A stretch of DNA of 51,608 nucleotides. It comes from Tannerella sp. Its GTDB lineage: Bacteria; Bacteroidota; Bacteroidia; Bacteroidales; Tannerellaceae. Both the position numbers and the translations under genes were made by a program. This document shows, one piece after another, positions 47,501-51,608 of this stretch (its first letter is position 1; every line of letters begins with the position of its first letter). Under the pieces are notes generated by a model that did no database searches, had not been told where the DNA came from, and was given only the letters and a program-made list of their open reading frames with translations. The DNA lies in the NCBI GenBank assembly GCA_031285565.1, contig JAITVY010000103.1:1-51608 (forward strand), in the 5' to 3' direction.

Positions 47501-47778
47501 TAAACCTCTGTATTTCCGTCATACTGACCGGTAAAGGCTATCGTCTGCCCGTCAGGCGAAAAACGCGGGAACATCTCATACCCCACATGCGAAGTCAATC
47601 GCCGGGCTTCTCCACCCGATACAGGCACCTTATACAAATCTCCGGCATATGTAAATACAATTTCGCGACCATTTGTTGTCGGAAAACGGAGTAACCGCGC
47701 TTCATCCGATGCATTTACATTTGCTGATAATAGAAAAATGACCCACGAAAATAAGAATAACAGGAATTGTTTTTTCAT
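44527..47778 (-). CDS. Secreted tricorn-like protease (S41 family)
   Basis: The 1083-residue protein has a signal peptide (ends NVNA-S). An N-terminal beta propeller (about 30-330) with repeats such as RFSPDGQTIAFTG and a second propeller (about 330-650) with QWSPDGKYIAYIS come next. Then follow a PDZ domain (about 770-850, LPGVSW to VNTVKDMY) and an S41 protease domain. Catalytic residues match the archaeal tricorn set: His747 in NCGHAYV, Ser971 in YSASDGD and Glu1030 in IIENYG. The signal peptide indicates a periplasmic or surface peptidase that trims oligopeptides. Length and motifs are complete. Confidence 0.93.
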   Translation of the reverse strand: MKKQFLLFLFSWVIFLLSANVNASDEARLLRFPTTNGREIVFTYAGDLYKVPVSGGEARRLTSHVGYEMFPRFSPDGQTIAFTGQYDGNTEVYTIPANGGEPLRVTYTATNARDDLGDRMGPNNIVMGWTVDGKDIVYRNRISSGFDGRLYTVNKEGGLSEPIPLPEGGFCCYSPDGKQLAYNRVMREFRTWKYYKGGMADDIWVYDPEKKSVENITKNDAQDIMPMWIGDEIYFISDRDWTMNIFVYNTKTNATSKVTDFTDFDVKFPSTNGKQIVFENGGFIYTLDPSTKKAEKINITLASDNIYARSEIKDGSNYVTHASLSPDGLRMVVTARGEVFNLPVDKGVTKNITRTPGVHERAAQWSPDGKYIAYISDETGETELFFQKAEGSNPLQATKENDTYIRSFEWSPDSKSIVYTDRKNRINLLNVLTKQKTVLIEDPVSEPRNISFSPDSKWLTYIRMAENNYDIVYVYNLAEKKEYPVTDRWYDSGLPAFSTDGKYLIFSSSRDFNPIYGSKEWNHVYRHEGGVYLALLKKDTPSAFLQKDDGSSETKKVEVTVEEGKTKDTDKKEDKMVKNVVIDIDGISDRIIQLPVAAGRYNNFYSDGTKVYYARGNSTYFYDLDAQKEELVAEGALMSVGPERKKALFFRGRNQFCVTNIPVGKADLKEFVDLSNMKITIDYPKEWAQIFDEAWRAFRDGFYVENMHGVDWKAMKTKYAVLVPYIKNRLDLNYVIGEMIGELNCGHAYVTTGEMDKPERIKTGLLGAEISRDKSGFFRLDKILPGVSWSKSLRSPLTDPGINVKEGEFIVAIDGVPVNTVKDMYTLLVGKADVPTELLINSKPQAAGARKVVIRPLEEEYSLYHYQWVQKNIAEVDKASNGKIGYIYIPDMGVDGLNEFSRYFYPQLDKEGLIIDDRANGGGNVSPMILERLAREPYRVTMRRGSTRIGTVPDAVQVGPKVCLINKYSASDGDLFPWGFRALGLGKLIGTRTWGGIVGISSSLPFIDGTDIRVPFFTSYDVKTGDWIIENYGVAPDIQVDNDPVKEWNGEDEQLNRAIDEVMKELKNRKPLPKVPAPRVWNK

Positions 47779-47837
47779 ATGCTTTTTGTTTATAATTATT
47801 ATATTGTTTTCTGTTCAACAAGAAATATGACAAAAAG

Positions 47838-47845
47838 CAAAGATA
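47838..47845 (-). promoter_or_regulatory. -7 promoter box of the tricorn-like gene
   Basis: TATCTTTG on the minus strand, 59 bases before the ATG at 47778; exact TAnnTTTG match without a standard -33. Confidence 0.4.
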
Positions 47846-47937
47846 TAAGAATCTGTTCAAATTTTCTTCAATAAAATCATTTCGTGGACAAAATTTAAAA
47901 AGATTCTAAGAAAACTTTTCCAAAGCCCCATGATTTT

Positions 47938-48453
47938 TCAAAGAATCTCAAGAATATCCTTCCAACCAAAAACCCGGTGGTAACTTTCCTCCTGCACATA
48001 TACATTATGTGGTTGCGTAAACAGAATTTTTTGTCCGCTAAAAGTCTGAAGATTCTTAGGATGATCATCAATCATAACATCCCCCTGTATACTTTCTTTA
48101 CTCCCGCAGAAAATCATTTGTCTCCAAGAAATAAAAGGGAAATGCTCATTCAACCACTTTTCTTTTTCAACAAGGCTGTCGGGGAATTCGGTTGCTGACG
48201 ATACGATTAGCACTTTGTATTTATCATTCAGATACTTTAGTCCTTCAACACTGTCGGATATCAAAGGTACAGTCCGGAAAAAGCCCACACTGCGCACATG
48301 TTTATCGCAGGAAGGAAAAGCATCTGCTTCTATTTTTCCATATAAATCCTCTATATTTAACTTAATACCCGAATCGTTATACTCCCAATTAATAAACTGA
48401 GTATACACATCTGCCAGCACACCATCCATGTCCACCAAAACTTGCTTTTCCAT
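47938..48453 (-). CDS. 5'(3')-deoxyribonucleotidase
   Basis: The 171-residue cytoplasmic HAD-fold phosphatase carries VDMDGVLADVY with Asp8 (nucleophile) and Asp10 (acid), a cap region, the Ser motif in VSSATEFP, the Lys in FCGSKESI and the final acidic motif DVMIDDHPKNL. This pattern matches the NT5C family, which removes phosphate from deoxynucleoside monophosphates. It diverges from the DeoR-type regulator gene with 218 bases between them. Its control by that regulator is possible but unproven. Confidence 0.88.
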   Translation of the reverse strand: MEKQVLVDMDGVLADVYTQFINWEYNDSGIKLNIEDLYGKIEADAFPSCDKHVRSVGFFRTVPLISDSVEGLKYLNDKYKVLIVSSATEFPDSLVEKEKWLNEHFPFISWRQMIFCGSKESIQGDVMIDDHPKNLQTFSGQKILFTQPHNVYVQEESYHRVFGWKDILEIL

Positions 48454-48511
48454 TCCAATTACGTTTTATTAATAATATGTTCATCGTTCTCCTCTAGGCG
48501 TATGACAAATT

Positions 48512-48576
48512 TAATTTGCGGTATTCAAAAAATTCTTTTGGTTTTTATAATTACAAAAAGACAAAAGCGCAAATTA
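48512..48576 (+). promoter_or_regulatory. Candidate operator pair between the nucleotidase and DeoR genes
   Basis: TAATTTGCG (48512-48520) and CGCAAATTA (48568-48576) form a perfect nine-base inverted repeat. Each is joined by GCGGTA/TACCGC on one side, so the sites read as TAATTTGCGGTA and CGCAAATTACCGC. They lie 56 bases apart, in the divergent region. This spacing suits looping or paired binding by a DeoR-type repressor. Confidence 0.45.
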
Positions 48577-48631
48577 CCGCACGCATATATAAAATTCATC
48601 AAAAAAAAGGCTAATCCATTCGAAATATAAC

Positions 48632-48639
48632 TATTTTTG
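48632..48639 (+). promoter_or_regulatory. -7 promoter box of the DeoR gene
   Basis: TATTTTTG, 32 bases before the ATG at 48672 and 56 bases after the second operator half; exact TAnnTTTG match. Confidence 0.45.
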
Positions 48640-48671
48640 CAGATATATGCAACATTATCAAGCCGAATAAT

Positions 48672-49421
48672 ATGCTAAAAGAAGAAAGACAACAATACAT
48701 TTTAAATCAAATAAGTCTTAATTACCGGATATACATCACAGGATTGAGTAACGAACTGGGAGTGTCGGACGACACACTACGTCGTGACTTAATAGAACTG
48801 GATAGACAAGGACTACTCACAAAAGTACATGGAGGAGCCATTGCCCGGTCAGGCATTCCTGTAGAATTTACCGACCGCATCAATACCGGCATTGAAGCCA
48901 AGCGACAAATGGCTGCTAAAGTTATTCCGTTATTTAATTCCGGAGATATCTTGTTAATGGATGGAGGAACATCTAATCTTGAGGTTGCACGACAGATTCC
49001 GCCAGACATGAAACTTACAATCTATACAAACAGCTTTCCGATTGTCAATACACTTATGCATCATCCGAAGTTAGATTTAATATTCATAGGTGGAACCGTA
49101 TTTTCGTCTTCACAGGTGACAGTCGGTATATCTGTTTTTCAGACATTGCAAACAATCCGTCCCGATTGGCTAATATTGGGTATCAGTAATGTGCATCCAC
49201 AGCAAGGACTTACAGCACCCGACAGGGAAGAAGCAATGATGAAACGGTTGATGGTTGAACGGGCTCAAAAAAGGATCATTCTGGCAGACAGCTTTAAACT
49301 TAATACTGCAGAAGCGTACAGCGTAGCTTCCTTAGGAGACATAGACTTCTTTGCTACAGAAGACCACAAAGTAGAATATATCAAACAGCAATGGCCTAAA
49401 TACTCATATACTGTTTTGTGA
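48672..49421 (+). CDS. DeoR/GlpR family transcriptional regulator
   Basis: The 249-residue protein has an N-terminal DeoR winged HTH (about 3-57) with LSNELGVSDDTLRRDLIELDRQGLLTKVHGGA (in part) and a C-terminal sugar-phosphate sensor domain (about 75-230). This includes DGGTSNLEVARQI, IFIGGTVFSSSQVTVG, the SNVHPQQGLTAPDREEAMMKR region and LADSFKLN. Such repressors respond to phosphorylated sugars. No sugar kinase or transporter is adjacent, so the ligand cannot be inferred. The paired inverted repeat upstream suggests autoregulation. Confidence 0.9.
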   Translation: MLKEERQQYILNQISLNYRIYITGLSNELGVSDDTLRRDLIELDRQGLLTKVHGGAIARSGIPVEFTDRINTGIEAKRQMAAKVIPLFNSGDILLMDGGTSNLEVARQIPPDMKLTIYTNSFPIVNTLMHHPKLDLIFIGGTVFSSSQVTVGISVFQTLQTIRPDWLILGISNVHPQQGLTAPDREEAMMKRLMVERAQKRIILADSFKLNTAEAYSVASLGDIDFFATEDHKVEYIKQQWPKYSYTVL

Positions 49422-49562
49422 TTTTATGATTGCTTATACGAATCAGTAGTCCATAAAGTTCAAAGTTTACGTTTCAATGATTAACTCTACCAACTATTTG
49501 CTACTATCTACTGTTTAATGTGGCTTCTTTAACTCCTGATTGGCATTACTCCTGAAAAATAC

Positions 49563-49570
49563 TAATTTTG
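49563..49570 (+). promoter_or_regulatory. -7 promoter box of the phospholipase D-like gene
   Basis: TAATTTTG, 22 bases before the ATG at 49593; exact TAnnTTTG match. The interval 49422-49562 shows nothing else. Confidence 0.4.
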
Positions 49571-49592
49571 TCTCAATAACCAGAAAAAATTA

Positions 49593-50114
49593 ATGACTGA
49601 ATTCATCCGGTATATTGAAGACAAAGCACATTATGACGAGGTAATCAGCCGTGCAGAAAAAGTGAAACACGACCTATGGATCGGTACGGCAGATATCAAA
49701 GATATATATGTAAAAAGAAATACCCATACAATGCCTTTTCTGGGCGTATTGGATGAACTGATTAAAAGAGGTGTTTGCGTACGGCTGATCCATGCCAAAG
49801 AACCGGGAACTAACTTCCGTACCGACTTCGATAAATATCCTGCCCTATGGGCTAATTTAGAACGGGTTTTATGTCCACGCGTTCATTTCAAACTGATCAT
49901 TTTCGATCTGGAAACAGTATATATCGGCTCAGCTAACCTGACCGGTGCCGGACTTGGCATGAAAGGGATTCACAACCGGAATTTTGAAGCCGGCATCCTG
50001 ACCAATCAACCGGCAATTGTAGAGAAAGCAATTAACCAGTTTGATACACTTTGGATAGGAAAACACTGTACTGCATGCAAACGCAAAACATACTGCAACG
50101 ACCGGATCAAGTAA
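49593..50114 (+). CDS. Phospholipase D-like protein with a single HKD motif
   Basis: The 173-residue protein shows one PLD motif, His98-x-Lys100-x4-Asp105 in HFKLIIFD, followed by VYIGSANLTGAGLGMK, where the Gly-Ser-Ala-Asn pattern is typical of the Nuc/PLD nuclease group. Single-HKD members act as homodimers. It has no signal peptide. The C-terminal tail CTACKRKTYCNDRIK holds three cysteines in a CxxC...C pattern, which may bind a metal. It is likely a nuclease or phosphodiesterase; the substrate is unknown. Confidence 0.82.
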   Translation: MTEFIRYIEDKAHYDEVISRAEKVKHDLWIGTADIKDIYVKRNTHTMPFLGVLDELIKRGVCVRLIHAKEPGTNFRTDFDKYPALWANLERVLCPRVHFKLIIFDLETVYIGSANLTGAGLGMKGIHNRNFEAGILTNQPAIVEKAINQFDTLWIGKHCTACKRKTYCNDRIK

Positions 50115-50245
50115 AAACAACAATGGTTATCCGTTTATTTACTCTGTATTTTTCTGTAGTTTTGTCTTGAACACAAAAGTACCAAAAAAACAAGATTGCG
50201 TGCACTTTTCTGGGCATCGCTCTCTCGAAAGGAGTATTATCGTTA

Positions 50246-50274
50246 AGCCTCCCTTTTGGGGAGGTTTGGTGGGG
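50246..50274 (-). repeat. Interspersed palindromic repeat near the nadA stop
   Basis: On the minus strand, 13 bases after the nadA stop: CCCCACCAAA, then CCTCCCC-AAA-AGGGAGG as core, then CTTAACG. It is the most diverged of the long copies but has the same orientation relative to its gene. The rest of the interval 50115-50287 shows no gene. Confidence 0.6.
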
Positions 50275-50287
50275 CACTCTCCCACCA

Positions 50288-51220
50288 TCAGGATAACTCA
50301 AGCATCCGGAGAATAGGCTGCACTGCTTTTTCACGGATTGCCTCATCTACCAGGATCTCGGGTTGCTCATCCCGCAAACAACGATACAACTTCTCCATCG
50401 TATTCAGGCGCATAAAATTACATTCGTTGCAGGCGCATGTGCTATCATTCGGCGGTGCCGGAATAAAAGTTTTCGATGGGCTCTGCTTACGCATTTCATG
50501 AATAACACCACTCTCCGTAGCAACAATAAATTGATTATTTGCAGATTGTACCGTATAATTAATCAAAGCAGCTGTAGATCCCACAAAATCAGCAACCTGC
50601 AAAACAGGCTGTTTACATTCCGGATGTGCAATAATATCTGCTTCGGGATATTCTTTTTTTAAAGCCAGAATCTTCTCCAACGAAAATTCTTCATGCACAT
50701 GACAGGCGCCATTCCATAGTATCATTTTCCGGCCGGTAATGCTATTGATATAATTTCCCAGGTTACGATCCGGTCCGAAAATCAGTTTCGCATCTTGCGG
50801 AAATGTATCTACAATCTTTTTTGCATTGGTAGAAGTCACCACCACATCAGTCACAGCCTTTACAGCAGCAGTCGTATTCACGTACGAAATAACCGTATGA
50901 TCCGGATGTTGCCGGACGAATTCAGCAAATTCTTCTGCCGGACAACTATCCGCTAAAGAACAACCGGCTTCCATATCGGGAACCAGAACTTTCTTATCAG
51001 GACATAATATCTTTGCCGTTTCACCCATGAAATGAACCCCGCAAAGCACAATTATATCAGCAGTAGTCTTCGCAGCCCATTGAGCCAAAGCCAAACTATC
51101 ACCCACATAATCGGCAATATCCTGAATATCTCCCGTCTGATAATAATGCGCCAAAATAACCGCATTCTTTTCCTTTCGCAATCGATTGATTTCTGTCACA
51201 AAATTTACTGTTGATTCCAT
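50288..51220 (-). CDS. nadA: Quinolinate synthase
   Basis: The 310-residue enzyme condenses iminoaspartate with dihydroxyacetone phosphate in NAD synthesis, using a 4Fe-4S cluster. Cluster ligands are Cys87 in MEAGCSLA, Cys173 in NGACHVHE and one of Cys264/Cys267 in CACNECNFM. AHYYQ, GDSLALAQWA, FMGETAKIL and YVNTTAAVKA match the substrate pocket. The other NAD genes, nadB and nadC, are not present here. It is monocistronic with its own -7 box at 51240-51247 and converges with the phospholipase D-like gene. Confidence 0.96.
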   Translation of the reverse strand: MESTVNFVTEINRLRKEKNAVILAHYYQTGDIQDIADYVGDSLALAQWAAKTTADIIVLCGVHFMGETAKILCPDKKVLVPDMEAGCSLADSCPAEEFAEFVRQHPDHTVISYVNTTAAVKAVTDVVVTSTNAKKIVDTFPQDAKLIFGPDRNLGNYINSITGRKMILWNGACHVHEEFSLEKILALKKEYPEADIIAHPECKQPVLQVADFVGSTAALINYTVQSANNQFIVATESGVIHEMRKQSPSKTFIPAPPNDSTCACNECNFMRLNTMEKLYRCLRDEQPEILVDEAIREKAVQPILRMLELS

Positions 51221-51239
51221 CGGTGTATCAATTTATACG

Positions 51240-51247
51240 CAAATATA
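51240..51247 (-). promoter_or_regulatory. -7 promoter box of nadA
   Basis: TATATTTG on the minus strand, 19 bases before the nadA ATG (51220); exact TAnnTTTG match. Confidence 0.45.
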
Positions 51248-51414
51248 GTGAAAGTTGAGGGATAAAGAATCTCTTCACACAATAAACAGAATTTTCATGC
51301 CCCCCTTTTGTGCATCCATGTACTATTGTAACACATAAGCCAAGCATTGCTACAGATTATAACTATTTCTGCTTAAATTATTTGTTATTGTTATTGTTTA
51401 TTGCAAAAAACTAT

Positions 51415-51442
51415 TACTTTTGCACCTTTGCAATAATTATTG
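51415..51442 (+). promoter_or_regulatory. Promoter and palindrome of the gene beyond the right edge
   Basis: TACTTTTG (51415-51422) matches TAnnTTTG, with ATTG 18 bases upstream as a weak -33. The perfect 12-base palindrome CAATAATTATTG (51431-51442) lies between it and the leader element. The interval 51248-51608 contains no complete gene. Confidence 0.5.
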
Positions 51443-51445
51443 TAG

Positions 51446-51483
51446 ATGAAACGAAGCATGTAAATTAGTGGTTAATTGTTAAT
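51446..51483 (+). promoter_or_regulatory. 38-base leader element with mini-ORF MKRSM, copy 2
   Basis: ATG AAA CGA AGC ATG TAA (51446-51463) followed by AATTAGTGGTTAATT is identical to the element at 14709-14746 at 37 of 38 positions. It begins about 20 bases after the predicted transcription start. After it, AGTAGTT-GA-AACTGCT near 51505-51520 can form a hairpin. The downstream gene is outside the window. Confidence 0.55.
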
Positions 51484-51608
51484 GATTAGTGATTAATGCG
51501 AATCAGTAGTTGAAACTGCTCGCCGATTATTATGTTAAAATATTAATTATCAATAAAATAAACGCATTAAATATTTGCTCAATCTTCTGGGAATCACTAT
51601 CTTAAAGG

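Noticed and set aside
48500..48628. 42-codon frame in the DeoR promoter region
   Set aside because: It overlaps the operator-like repeat, is lysine-rich by AT composition and ends at the promoter; no sign of a real product.
50107..50346. 79-codon minus-strand frame near nadA
   Set aside because: Part of it translates the palindromic repeat and it overlaps nadA in another frame; most likely chance.
1..51608. tRNA, rRNA, CRISPR array, prophage or integrative element
   Set aside because: No tRNA-like TPsiC loops in cloverleaf context, no regularly spaced repeats, no integrase, phage or conjugation genes were seen in the window.

Overview
The window looks like a chromosomal piece of a Bacteroidales genome, most likely a Parabacteroides-like gut commensal. 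I infer this from the Bacteroides-type -7 promoter boxes (TAnnTTTG), a hybrid two-component regulator, GH92/GH127/GH43/GH2/DUF4965 polysaccharide enzymes, a T9SS-like C-terminal tail, MG2/TonB-plug proteins and moderate GC. No tRNA, rRNA, CRISPR array, prophage or SusC/SusD pair was found. Family assignments come from motifs read by eye, without database searches.

Layout. 1-0.9 kb: the left end of an IS200/IS605-type insertion, including the first 13 codons of its transposase on the minus strand, interrupts a DUF418 membrane protein gene. 1.2-9.3 kb: a plus-strand housekeeping block with an S8 protease, xseA, xseB, ispD, recG, an AlkZ-like DNA glycosylase and a serine acetyltransferase. 9.3-12.2 kb: a membrane-anchored AraC regulator diverges from a secreted T9SS-type protein. 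12.3-14.6 kb: a GH92 alpha-mannosidase broken by a one-base frameshift. 14.6-19 kb: a trehalose module (fused OtsA-OtsB plus GH15) behind an unusual 340-base leader. 19.2-20.6 kb: ahcY, followed by an orphan DUF4469 domain.

21.3-26.8 kb: a minus-strand operon of DUF4965, GH43 and GH2. 27-30 kb: small or remnant genes, an esterase and two poorly conserved envelope proteins. 30.3-38.7 kb: a giant hybrid two-component system convergent with two tandem membrane-AraC regulators (one frameshifted) and a GH127 beta-L-arabinofuranosidase. 38.9-44.4 kb: a decayed hydrolase, an MG2/TonB-plug protein, an NlpC/P60 lipoprotein and a second GH43. 44.5-51.2 kb: a tricorn-like protease, a 5'(3')-deoxyribonucleotidase, a DeoR regulator, a single-HKD phospholipase D-like protein and nadA. 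The right end holds the promoter and leader of a gene lying outside the window.

How it fits together: GH127, two GH43, GH2 and DUF4965 with an HTCS suggest harvest of arabinofuranosyl-containing plant glycans without a local SusCD transporter. The most unusual features are non-coding. A palindromic repeat family abuts stop codons of seven genes, always in the same orientation. A 38-base element encoding the mini-peptide MK(Q/R)SM sits just downstream of two promoters 37 kb apart. Both frameshifted genes lack one base in the same TTCCCA context, which raises the question of sequencing error versus real decay.
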